A DNA stretch of 5,566 bases from an uncultured bacterium (GTDB lineage Bacteria; Hydrogenedentota; Hydrogenedentia; Hydrogenedentales; SLHB01), in contig CALEZK010000435.1 of the NCBI GenBank assembly GCA_937928585.1, positions 1 to 5,566 of the forward strand, in the 5' to 3' direction. A program made the position numbers and the translations under genes. Each line of letters starts with the position of its first letter. Position 1 is the first letter of the stretch. Below are positions 1 through 5,566 of this stretch, in pieces. Below the pieces are notes generated by a model. That model was not told the origin of the DNA, did not search any database, and saw only the letters and a program-made list of their open reading frames with translations.

Positions 1-381
1 AGTTTAATTACGAACCAGGTATACGGACTCGCGACAAAAGAGTTAGCCGGTTTCGGCGATCGAGTTTGGGATGAGGCGCAAGCATTGATGGATGACGGAA
101 ATCCGGAACTCGCGATTGGGCTTGCGTTTCTGCACAACGATCCTCGCGCGCTGGCGCGAATGAATGACCCGCAGTTCTGGATGTCTGGCGAAGTCGATGG
201 CGTTATTCGGGCGGCCTCGGAGTTGCATACAGACGATGCGCGGGAGTATCTGGCGCAAATCGCGCAGCGACATCCGAACCCAGACATGCGCTTGTTGGCA
301 GAGAATCAGATTCGAAATTGGGACGGCGCGGAGAATGAGGAGGAGGGAGTTATTTCTGAGAGTGAGATTGTTGAGCAGTAA
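1..381 (+). CDS. C-terminal fragment of a helical, HEAT-like protein (5' end outside the window)
   Basis: The frame is open from base 1 to the TAA at 379-381, giving 126 residues, so this is the end of a longer gene. A TTG at 85 and an ATG at 88 could be starts, but the uninterrupted frame upstream and the absence of a ribosome site make a true start there unlikely. The visible part is mostly alpha-helical. It contains alternating helix pairs such as the stretch around DDAREYLAQIAQRH followed by NPDMRLLAENQIRNW, which resembles the A/B helices of a HEAT or Armadillo-type repeat. The last 20 or so residues are strongly acidic (NEEEG, SESEIVEQ) and probably disordered. No catalytic motif is visible. 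A HEAT-repeat scaffold protein is my best guess, but a TPR-like or unrelated helical protein is possible. It converges with the minus-strand gene ending at 504. Confidence 0.7.
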   Translation, partial: SLITNQVYGLATKELAGFGDRVWDEAQALMDDGNPELAIGLAFLHNDPRALARMNDPQFWMSGEVDGVIRAASELHTDDAREYLAQIAQRHPNPDMRLLAENQIRNWDGAENEEEGVISESEIVEQ

Positions 382-412
382 CGGGGTAGTCGTTTGTGTC
401 CGCAATCCCGTT
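380..412. repeat. Inverted repeat just after the first gene; weak candidate for a transcription end
   Basis: AACGGGGT (380-387) can pair with ATCCCGTT (405-412). This gives an 8-bp stem with one G-U wobble and a 17-nt loop, and it begins at the stop codon of the first gene. No run of T follows on the plus strand (the next bases are GGGGTTGAG) and none is found on the minus strand, so it is not a classical intrinsic terminator. It could be a chance pairing, or a 3'-end structure between two convergent genes. Confidence 0.25.
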
Positions 413-503
413 GGGGTTGAGTTGATAGGTGGCTGTGAAATCTAGGGGTAGCGCCGCGTAGCGCGCTGTTGAATCTCTGAGATAGCGGTTAGCACTCTCT
501 TTT
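382..503. other. Convergent intergenic spacer
   Basis: This 122-nt spacer separates the plus-strand gene ending at 381 from the minus-strand gene ending at 504. Besides the inverted repeat at its left end it holds two copies of GTAGCGC (448-454 and 458-464), and one copy of TCTAGGGG (441-448) that recurs at 503-510 across the stop codon of the minus-strand gene. No convincing coding frame, RNA gene or T-tracted terminator is visible. The repeats are short enough to be chance. Confidence 0.5.
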
Positions 504-1487
504 CTAGGGGACTTTTTCACCCAGGTAGATCCTCGCTGCTTCAACTAGTTCGTCGCTGTGAGCTGGGCTGACATCGGGAAAGACCAGGTCGCTTAAAGCT
601 GGCGAAGGAACTGTGTCTCGATGCATCAATTCTGATTCGTCCGGAAAATATGTGAGGACCAGTGTCTCAGGTGCAGCGCCCAATTTGTCCAGAATAACCA
701 AGATTGCGCTGGCTATAATTGGCATAGTCTCGGTTCTCGCATTCTCGGGATCGGGTAGATCGGGGGGCAGGTAGCCTGCAGCTTGAAGCTCGACCGTGGA
801 ATTCGTTGCGACCAGCTTGTCCAAGTGATACCAATCGATCAAGCTGGAAAGAGACTTGCCGCTATCGTCTGCAGCGGCGAGAATGATCGGAAATGCAAGA
901 CCCGAATTAAGGTTTAGTTCTTGGATTGAATCGTTAGTGCCGTATGCGCGATGCTCCAGATCGACTAAATAGCTATCGAGTTCCTGCAGCACTAGGTGGA
1001 GAACATTCGCCCGTGTTTCGTCCGATTCGCTCATCGCATTCGACAGGACTTTTGATACTCGCGGATCATCCATTAAACTTGCTTGTATACTTGGAACTGA
1101 ACTGAGATCAATAAGGTATGCCGGTTCTTGAAAGAGTTCAGACACTGGTTCCTGGCGCAGTTGTCTGATGGAAGCTTCGAGCGTTTCTGCTTCGATTTCC
1201 GCGAGGTGCGCTGCTTCCCTTTTGATTAAATCCTCAAGCAGAGGTGTTGGTTCATTAATGTTTCGGGGGACTTGCGCGGCCGTGCCGTTGATAGAATCTA
1301 CATTGCTAAAGAAGCTGGGCCTTGTGGCGGGCAACTCATCGAATGAGACTTGGGCAGGCTTCACTTCATCCACGCTCGGAATTTTCGCCGAGATGTCTGC
1401 TTCTGTGGGATCCGCGGATGGCCAAATTGCGACAAGGGATCCAAGAGCAAGAATCAATGCCAGCGTGAACAGCAAGTAGCGATACAT
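504..1487 (-). CDS. Unknown protein with N-terminal membrane anchor, about 327 residues
   Basis: I do not recognise this family. The ATG at 1485-1487 is preferred because GAGG lies 9 nt upstream and a hydrophobic segment follows directly (residues about 4-22, MYRYLLFTLALILALG then SLVAIW). A TTG at 1538 would add 17 polar residues and has no ribosome site. The hydrophobic stretch has no obvious signal-peptidase site, so a single-pass anchor with the remainder outside the cytoplasm is likely; a lipobox cysteine is absent. Residues 25-80 are proline-rich and probably a flexible linker. Residues 82-113 form an amphipathic, charged helix (LLEDLIKREAAHLAEIEAE) that could be a short coiled coil. 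The rest alternates helices with acidic loops; there is no recognisable catalytic or metal-binding motif and no cysteine in the predicted extracytoplasmic part. It is divergent from the small gene at 1645. Its length, uninterrupted frame and anchor support a real gene. Confidence 0.72.
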   Translation of the reverse strand: MYRYLLFTLALILALGSLVAIWPSADPTEADISAKIPSVDEVKPAQVSFDELPATRPSFFSNVDSINGTAAQVPRNINEPTPLLEDLIKREAAHLAEIEAETLEASIRQLRQEPVSELFQEPAYLIDLSSVPSIQASLMDDPRVSKVLSNAMSESDETRANVLHLVLQELDSYLVDLEHRAYGTNDSIQELNLNSGLAFPIILAAADDSGKSLSSLIDWYHLDKLVATNSTVELQAAGYLPPDLPDPENARTETMPIIASAILVILDKLGAAPETLVLTYFPDESELMHRDTVPSPALSDLVFPDVSPAHSDELVEAARIYLGEKVP

Positions 1488-1488
1488 A

Positions 1489-1502
1489 GAGTACAGCCTC
1501 GT
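1489..1502 (-). promoter_or_regulatory. Ribosome binding site that decides the start of the anchored protein
   Basis: Read on the minus strand, GAACGAGGCTGTACTCT directly precedes ATG at 1487. GAGG ends 9 nt before the start. No comparable purine run precedes the alternative TTG at 1538 (CGCCTCC), so this site selects the shorter form of the gene. Confidence 0.5.
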
Positions 1503-1509
1503 TCCAGTT

Positions 1510-1538
1510 AGTTTCGTGGCAGTTTGTGGCGAAGTCAA
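1510..1538 (-). promoter_or_regulatory. Candidate sigma70-type promoter for the anchored protein
   Basis: On the minus strand TTGACT (1538-1533) matches five of six -35 consensus bases. It is followed after 17 nt by GAAACT (1515-1510), which matches three of six -10 bases. Transcription would begin near 1503, leaving a short leader that includes the GAGG ribosome site. The -10 match is poor and the call rests on spacing and position alone. Confidence 0.3.
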
Positions 1539-1644
1539 GGAGGCGTTTGGATAGCAAGATTTACTCAGCTTTTTTAAGTTTTTTGTCGAATGCAGGGCGA
1601 GATAAACATGCGATTGTCATGGGTATTTGATAGAATGTAGGGGT

Positions 1645-1830
1645 ATGGAAAAGGTAGTCCAAAAGTTCAGTAGCCATGTGGAAGCAGAAGAGGCCGACAG
1701 GAAGTACTACGCTTCGCTCACCCCTGAGCAGCGCCTGAATATTCTGTTGGAACTTGTGAGGCGAGGTCAGGGTGATCCTCCACCGCGACTTGAAAGAGTT
1801 TGTCGAATTATTAAACGACAAGCAGGTTGA
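1645..1830 (+). CDS. Small helical protein paired with a nucleotidyltransferase (antitoxin-like candidate)
   Basis: The protein has 61 residues and begins MEKVVQKFSSHVEAEEADRK. It is highly charged and predicted to be mostly helical: a helix over residues 11-20 (VEAEEADRKY), the motif LTPEQRLNILLELVRRGQG at about 25-43, then a basic end (LERVCRIIKRQAG). From memory, proteins of this size and pattern are commonly encoded directly before minimal nucleotidyltransferases in planctomycetes, cyanobacteria and other environmental bacteria, so a role as antitoxin or partner is likely but unproven for this copy. The ATG at 1645 is chosen because AGGGG lies just before it (only one nt away, unusually close) and the family pattern starts here; the TTG at 1627 would add six unconserved residues. 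Its 3' end overlaps the next gene by 59 nt in another frame. Confidence 0.75.
   Translation: MEKVVQKFSSHVEAEEADRKYYASLTPEQRLNILLELVRRGQGDPPPRLERVCRIIKRQAG
1763..1774 (+). promoter_or_regulatory. Ribosome binding site inside the small gene for the GTG-started nucleotidyltransferase
   Basis: GAGG at 1763-1766 lies 5 nt before the GTG at 1772-1774, within the coding sequence of the 61-residue protein. It supports GTG as the start of the downstream gene and implies that ribosomes translating the small gene pass over it, which is compatible with translational coupling. Confidence 0.5.
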
Positions 1831-2218
1831 GTTCGTCATTGTCGGTGCCCACGCGCTTGCGTTTTATGGGCACCCGCGATATACCGGCGATCTTGATGTA
1901 CTGATTCAGCCGAATCAGCTTAATGCCGAACGCATTGTTGAAGTTCTGAATGCGTTCGGATTCGAACAGTTGGGACTAAAGCCTTCCGACTTTCTCACTC
2001 CCGGTGACTGTGTTCAACTCGGCGTGCCGCCGAACCGAATCGACATTCTAAACGCCATTAGCGGTGTATCGAACGACGAGATTTGGTTGGGCAAGGTTGC
2101 AGGCACGCTGGATGGAATCCCGGTGCACTTCATTGGGAAAAAGCAATATATTGCCAATAAGCGCGCCATCGGCCGTGGCAAGGACCTGGCTGACATTGAA
2201 GCGCTCGGTGAGAAATAG
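1772..2218 (+). CDS. Minimal nucleotidyltransferase (MNT-type), putative toxin or regulator half of a two-gene cassette
   Basis: The protein is 148 residues, cytoplasmic, with no signal or membrane segment. It carries the core of the DNA polymerase beta-like nucleotidyltransferase fold: VGAHA at residues 24-28, then after 13 residues the metal-binding pair D40-L41-D42 in TGDLDVLI, and a third acidic residue D91 in RIDIL. The end has the conserved-looking segment IGKKQYIANKRAIGRGKDLADIEAL, which I recall from the same family. Such enzymes transfer a nucleoside monophosphate from an NTP to a protein or RNA acceptor; relatives act as toxins or as antitoxins that AMPylate partners (AbiEii, MenT and HEPN-MNT systems). 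Acceptor and role are unknown here. The usual second glycine or serine of the hG[GS] motif is alanine (A26), a variant I believe is common in this subfamily. The GTG start has a ribosome site, and the first 59 nt overlap the preceding small gene. All three acidic residues are present, so activity is expected. Confidence 0.85.
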   Translation: MILHRDLKEFVELLNDKQVEFVIVGAHALAFYGHPRYTGDLDVLIQPNQLNAERIVEVLNAFGFEQLGLKPSDFLTPGDCVQLGVPPNRIDILNAISGVSNDEIWLGKVAGTLDGIPVHFIGKKQYIANKRAIGRGKDLADIEALGEK

Positions 2219-2270
2219 AAGAGGCTTCTGTTAGACTCTCGGCGGGTTTCTCCTGGGGTAATTTTCACGC

Positions 2271-2283
2271 AAGAGGTGCAAGT
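2271..2283 (+). promoter_or_regulatory. Strong ribosome binding site for the propeller-HEAT-cytochrome gene
   Basis: AAGAGGTG at 2271-2278 is an almost complete Shine-Dalgarno sequence. Its GAGG core ends 7 nt before the ATG at 2284, which fixes the start and places a signal peptide immediately after it. Confidence 0.7.
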
Positions 2284-5262
2284 ATGCTTCACCGTTTCCT
2301 TGTTGTTTTGTCATGCGCGGCGAGCGCATTCGCGCAGCTTTCGCCTGAAGAAACATTGGCGCGACTGAAAGTTGCGGATGGGTTGGAGGTGACGCTGTTT
2401 GCCGCGGAGCCCGACTTGTGGAACCCGACCACGATTGATATCGACGCGCAGGGGCGCGTTTGGGTGTGCGAGGCGCGGAACTACCGCCTGTTCAATCAGC
2501 CGATAACGGAGAAGGCGGGTGACCGCATTCGCGTATTGGAAGACACGGATGGCGATGGGCGCAGCGACAAGGCGACGACTTTCTACCAGGACGAAACGTT
2601 GCAGGCGCCCATGGGCATTGCCGTTCTGGGTGACCGCGTTTATATCTGCCAGGCGCCGGACCTTTTTTATCTTGAAGACACCGACAAGGACGGTGTTGCG
2701 GACAAGCGCACGGTGGTGCTGACGGGATTTGACGGCGTCGATCACGATCACGCCATACATGGGGTAAGCTTCGGGCCCGATGGTCTGCTGTATTTCAGCA
2801 GCGGCGATCGTGGATTAAACGTGACAGACAAGAGCGGCAACCGGGTACACGTAGGCAAAGACGCGCCCCATACGGCGGCATCCGTGCTTCGGTGTGATCT
2901 CGACGGGAAACATCTCGAGTTACTTGCGGAGGGCATGCGCAATCCGTATGAGCCTGCTGTCGATCCCTGGGGAAATGTTTTCATTTCCGACAACGACGAC
3001 GATGGCAACGAACAGTGTCGCGTGAACTACGTGGTAGAGGGCGGCAATTACGGTTACTGGCCGCGAAGGAAGGGCGATCGCCGGCTGGATGCCGTTCATT
3101 GGAACTCGGACCAGCCGGGGGTGATGCCGACGATGGTGAAGACGGGATTTGGATCGCCGACTGGATTGATGTTCTATGAAGGTTCACTGCTTCCTGAGCG
3201 CTATCGCGGGACCGTGATTCATTCCGATGCAGGTCCGCGCGTGATTCGCTCCTATCGGCCAGAGGCGAAGGGCGCGGGATTCACGTCGGGCATTGACGTG
3301 CTTGTTTCGTGCGAGGAAGATTCCTGGTTTCGTCCGAGCGATGTGTGTGCCGCGCCGGATGGTTCGATCTTTATTGCGGACTGGTATGACCCCGGCGTGG
3401 GTGGTCATCGAATGGGTGACGTGGCGCGTGGCCGAATTTACCGGCTTGCATCGAAAGGTTCGGCGTCTGCGTTGCCGGCGTTGGACCTCGAAAGCGACGA
3501 GGGCATTGTTGCCGCGTTTGTGTCGCCCAATCAGGCGCGCCGTTATTTGGCCTATAAGATTTTGGAAGATCGCATTCGCGCGTCGAACACGTCGCCGCTA
3601 GATCGAATTGCGACCAGCGCCAATCCGATGGATCGTGCGCGGGCCGCCTGGTTGCTTGCGCAGCATCCGACCGAGGGCAATGGACTCGTCCAATCCATGC
3701 TGAAAGATCCGATGCCGGCGATGCGTGTGGAGGCCGTGCGCGCGTTGGCGCGAATGGGTAAGACAGATGCACTTCTCGGCGCCGTTGGCGATGCTGATCC
3801 GCAGGTGCGCCGCCAGGTGGCATTGTCGCTGGGTGCAAGCAGCGATGATGTAAGAGTCGCGAAAGCGTTGATAACGCTTGCCGAAGCGTATGACGGGCAT
3901 GATCGCTTCTATCGGGAAGCCTTGGGTATCGCGTTTCGCGGAAAGGAATCCTGGGCGTTCAACGAGGTTATCGCACGCCTTGGCAACCGTTGGGACACGC
4001 GGCTCGCGGGTCTTGTCATTCAGCTACATCCGCCTGATGCGCTTCCCCTTGCAGCGGCGGCGCTCGCGGACGGGAAACTGGACATTGAACTGAGAATACT
4101 TGCGCTTGATGCGATCGACGCAATTGGTACAAAAGAGGCTGGTCAGCGAATCCTTGCGGCGTTGACCGGGAACACACCCATTGAATTGCGGAAGCATGCG
4201 TTGCATTTGCTTGCGCGCGACGAAGGCGATCGCTGGCGGGCGGTCACCGAGGCGGGAGGGCTGTTGTCGTACCTGGAATCGGCAATTGCCGATCCTGCGC
4301 AGCGAGGGGCTGCCCTTGCCTACATTGCGGACACGCGGTTCACCCCCGCGCTAGGCAATGTTGTAGCGAGCGCGACGGACACCAGCGCGACGCCCGAAAC
4401 GCGCGCGCAGGCGCTGGCTGCGCTACAACTACTGGCGCCGAGGGCATCGCGAAACGATACCGCCGCGCACTTGGATACGGTGCTTAAACTCGTGACTGAT
4501 GGTGATGCATCGATACAATCTGCCGCGGTGAAAGCACTCGGTGCGTTCAAAGGCGATGCGGCCATGTCCGCGTTACGGTCGGTGCTGGTGACGAATGGCA
4601 CGCCGGTGGAACTGCGTCGAGAAGTCATGCATTCGCTGGCAGGATCGAAGTCGGGATCGACGGTGTTGATTGAACTTGCGGAGAAGGGAGAGTTGCCGCA
4701 AGAGTTGTTGCTGGATGCGACCGAGACCCTACATTCGAGTCCGCACGAGAACGTGCGGTTAATGGCGGAGAAAGTGCTGCCCCGCGCAACGACGCGCGAA
4801 GGATCGGCGTTGCCGCCGCTGAGCGAGATGCTCAAGATGGCAGGTGATCCGGTGCGAGGGAAGGCGGTGTTTTTCAGTCCTGATCGCGCACAATGCCATC
4901 GATGCCATGTTGTGAACGGCGAGGGAAAGCTGGTGGGTCCCGATCTTTCCAAGATCGGACAGAAAGCCAGCAAAGAGAATCTGTATGAATCGATTCTAAA
5001 CCCGAGCGCTGCGGTATCGCCGGAGTACAAGGTTTGGATACTTTCGACGTTTGAGGAAGGCGCATTGAGCGGATTCATACGTGCGGAAAGCGCGCAGTCC
5101 GTCGAACTGATGGATTCCGCGGGGACCGTCGTGTCGTTGAAGCCGGATGATATTCTGGAACGGACGGCTTCGAGTGCTTCGCTGATGCCGAATGGACTTA
5201 CTGCTGCGCTCAGCGCGCAGGAGCTTGCCGATCTTGTCGCATACATGCTGACGTTGAAGTAG
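2284..5262 (+). CDS. PVC-type heme-binding protein: exported dehydrogenase-like beta-propeller, HEAT repeats and C-terminal cytochrome c
   Basis: The 992-residue protein starts with a signal peptide (MLHRFLVVLSCAASAFA, likely cut before Q18), so it acts outside the cytoplasmic membrane. Residues about 25-388 form a beta-propeller of the membrane-bound dehydrogenase type (TIGR02604-like, related to soluble glucose/sorbosone dehydrogenases). Visible marks are two calcium-loop-like motifs, DTDGDGRSD (87-95) and DTDKDGVAD (132-140), the histidine cluster DHDHAIHG (153-160), RNP (219-221), the acidic loop DNDDDGN (236-242) and GNYGYW (254-259). Residues about 400-845 are helical HEAT-type repeats, clearest at 480-517 and around 740-770. 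The C-terminal domain (about 850-992, TIGR02603-like) binds one c-type heme through C871-H-R-C874-H875; M968 in SLMP is the probable second axial ligand. The likely role is substrate oxidation with electrons passed through the heme, but the substrate, often assumed to be a sugar, is not known for this family. The layout and length are typical and the frame is intact. The next gene follows after 29 nt. Confidence 0.93.
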   Translation: MLHRFLVVLSCAASAFAQLSPEETLARLKVADGLEVTLFAAEPDLWNPTTIDIDAQGRVWVCEARNYRLFNQPITEKAGDRIRVLEDTDGDGRSDKATTFYQDETLQAPMGIAVLGDRVYICQAPDLFYLEDTDKDGVADKRTVVLTGFDGVDHDHAIHGVSFGPDGLLYFSSGDRGLNVTDKSGNRVHVGKDAPHTAASVLRCDLDGKHLELLAEGMRNPYEPAVDPWGNVFISDNDDDGNEQCRVNYVVEGGNYGYWPRRKGDRRLDAVHWNSDQPGVMPTMVKTGFGSPTGLMFYEGSLLPERYRGTVIHSDAGPRVIRSYRPEAKGAGFTSGIDVLVSCEEDSWFRPSDVCAAPDGSIFIADWYDPGVGGHRMGDVARGRIYRLASKGSASALPALDLESDEGIVAAFVSPNQARRYLAYKILEDRIRASNTSPLDRIATSANPMDRARAAWLLAQHPTEGNGLVQSMLKDPMPAMRVEAVRALARMGKTDALLGAVGDADPQVRRQVALSLGASSDDVRVAKALITLAEAYDGHDRFYREALGIAFRGKESWAFNEVIARLGNRWDTRLAGLVIQLHPPDALPLAAAALADGKLDIELRILALDAIDAIGTKEAGQRILAALTGNTPIELRKHALHLLARDEGDRWRAVTEAGGLLSYLESAIADPAQRGAALAYIADTRFTPALGNVVASATDTSATPETRAQALAALQLLAPRASRNDTAAHLDTVLKLVTDGDASIQSAAVKALGAFKGDAAMSALRSVLVTNGTPVELRREVMHSLAGSKSGSTVLIELAEKGELPQELLLDATETLHSSPHENVRLMAEKVLPRATTREGSALPPLSEMLKMAGDPVRGKAVFFSPDRAQCHRCHVVNGEGKLVGPDLSKIGQKASKENLYESILNPSAAVSPEYKVWILSTFEEGALSGFIRAESAQSVELMDSAGTVVSLKPDDILERTASSASLMPNGLTAALSAQELADLVAYMLTLK

Positions 5263-5273
5263 GCGCGAAGATC

Positions 5274-5291
5274 AGGAAGGTAACTTTTACA
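5274..5291 (+). promoter_or_regulatory. Ribosome binding site for the FG-GAP protein
   Basis: AGGAAGG at 5274-5280 precedes the ATG at 5292 by 11 nt, a slightly long but workable spacing. It lies in the 29-nt gap after the previous stop codon. This gap shows no terminator, supporting co-transcription of the two genes. Confidence 0.5.
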
Positions 5292-5566
5292 ATGCGATAT
5301 CGATATTTGCTTGGTGCGTTGGCAGGGGCATTTCTTGCTGGTGCCAGCCTTGCTCAGGAGACCGTTTCTTTCAATAAGGTGGTTGTTAATCCGGAGGCAG
5401 AGGTCGTCTACGCGGTCGATGTGGCGGATATGAACAAGGACGGCAAGCAGGACATAATCGGAATCAGCGCGACGTATGTTGCCTGGTACGAGAATCCCAG
5501 TTGGAAGCAACACCGGATAGCGGAGCAGTATCGCAATGACAATGTGTGCGTTGCGGTGCACGATAT
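5292..5566 (+). CDS. N-terminal part of an exported FG-GAP/VCBS-repeat protein (3' end outside the window)
   Basis: The frame is open from ATG 5292 to the window edge, showing 91 complete codons. It begins with a signal peptide (MRYRYLLGALAGAFLAGASLA, probable cleavage before Q22). Residues 40-58 contain a textbook FG-GAP/VCBS calcium loop, DMNKDGKQD (D46, N48, D50, D54), inside YAVDVADMN...DIIGI. It is followed by YVAWYENPSWKQHRI, the blade pattern seen in secreted propeller proteins of planctomycetes and related groups. Another blade probably starts at the edge (VCVAVHD). Such proteins are extracellular calcium-binding beta-propellers, used in binding or as enzyme scaffolds; the exact function cannot be told from this fragment. 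Its position 29 nt after the cytochrome-propeller gene, on the same strand, suggests one operon and a shared extracytoplasmic pathway. It is too near the window edge to see its full length or further domains. Confidence 0.85.
   Translation, partial: MRYRYLLGALAGAFLAGASLAQETVSFNKVVVNPEAEVVYAVDVADMNKDGKQDIIGISATYVAWYENPSWKQHRIAEQYRNDNVCVAVHD

Larger units (their letters stand above)
1488..1644. other. Divergent intergenic region with AT-rich core
   Basis: This 157-nt region separates the minus-strand anchored protein from the plus-strand small gene and must hold the promoters of both. Its centre is AT-rich, with two runs of six T around 1569-1585 (CTTTTTTAAGTTTTTTG); hand count for 1561-1620 is 37% G+C, the lowest line checked in the window. 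TAGAAT at 1631-1636 resembles a -10 box, and a start about 7 nt on would fall at 1643-1645, producing a leaderless or nearly leaderless message for the small gene. No matching -35 box at 16-18 nt is visible, so this is tentative. Confidence 0.4.

Noticed and set aside
451..467. GC-rich partial palindrome AGCGC...GCGCT in the convergent spacer as a bidirectional terminator
   Set aside because: The stem is 5 bp with an 8-nt loop and no T tract on either strand.
1569..1586. Paired T runs CTTTTTTAAGTTTTTT as a terminator or repeat element
   Set aside because: There is no stable GC stem before the T runs on either strand, and the position between divergent genes does not call for a terminator.
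1561..1839. 92-codon minus-strand frame covering the divergent intergenic region and the small gene
   Set aside because: It is antisense to the family-typical 61-residue protein, has no ribosome site that I can see, and its translation has no recognisable feature.
2217..2229. Small perfect hairpin AGAAG-AGG-CTTCT at the stop codon of the nucleotidyltransferase, a possible terminator
   Set aside because: The stem is only 5 bp with a 3-nt loop and no T run follows (GTTAGAC), so it is too weak to call.
2231..2262. TTAGAC and GGTAAT as a promoter for the cytochrome-propeller gene
   Set aside because: The spacing is 20 nt and both boxes match poorly; the 65-nt gap may hold a promoter but none can be supported.
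4320..5561. Long open frame of 413 codons on the minus strand
   Set aside because: It lies entirely opposite the cytochrome-propeller gene and the start of the FG-GAP gene, both of which have clear domains and signal peptides. Its serine- and arginine-rich translation has no motif and is typical of an antisense shadow of a G+C-rich gene.

Overview
The window looks like bacterial chromosome from the PVC superphylum (Planctomycetes/Verrucomicrobia) or a lineage with similar gene content, such as Candidatus Hydrogenedentes. The main evidence is the 992-residue protein at 2284-5262. It has the signal peptide, dehydrogenase-type beta-propeller, HEAT-repeat and C-terminal CxxCH cytochrome layout of the 'PVC-type heme-binding' family, which is greatly expanded in those phyla. 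The phylum call is inference from one family; there is no rRNA or marker gene here.

Layout: (1) 1-381, plus strand: the C-terminal end of a gene that starts before the window, helical and HEAT-like with an acidic tail. (2) 382-503: convergent intergenic spacer with one inverted repeat and no clear terminator. (3) 504-1487, minus strand: an unrecognised protein of about 327 residues with an N-terminal signal anchor. (4) 1488-1644: divergent intergenic region with a candidate promoter for gene 3 and an AT-rich stretch. (5) 1645-1830 and 1772-2218, plus strand: a 61-residue helical protein whose 3' end overlaps by 59 nt, in another frame, the start of a 148-residue nucleotidyltransferase of the minimal-nucleotidyltransferase type. 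Together they resemble a toxin-antitoxin-like pair. (6) 2284-5262: the exported propeller-HEAT-cytochrome protein. (7) 5292 to the window edge: the start of an exported FG-GAP/VCBS-repeat protein, 29 nt downstream of gene 6 and probably in the same operon.

Genes 6 and 7 probably work together outside the cytoplasmic membrane, gene 6 as a heme-linked oxidoreductase and gene 7 as a calcium-binding propeller protein; their substrate cannot be read from the sequence. The small-protein/nucleotidyltransferase pair is probably functionally separate. Hand-counted sample lines in 504-2218 are lower in G+C (47% at 901-960, 43% at 1921-1980) than in gene 6 (67% at 2401-2460, 57% at 4501-4560), which fits an accessory insertion but does not prove one. 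I found no tRNA, rRNA, CRISPR array, transposase or attachment site. I see no clearly unprecedented system; the two-gene overlapping cassette and the unknown anchored protein are the parts most worth a second look.
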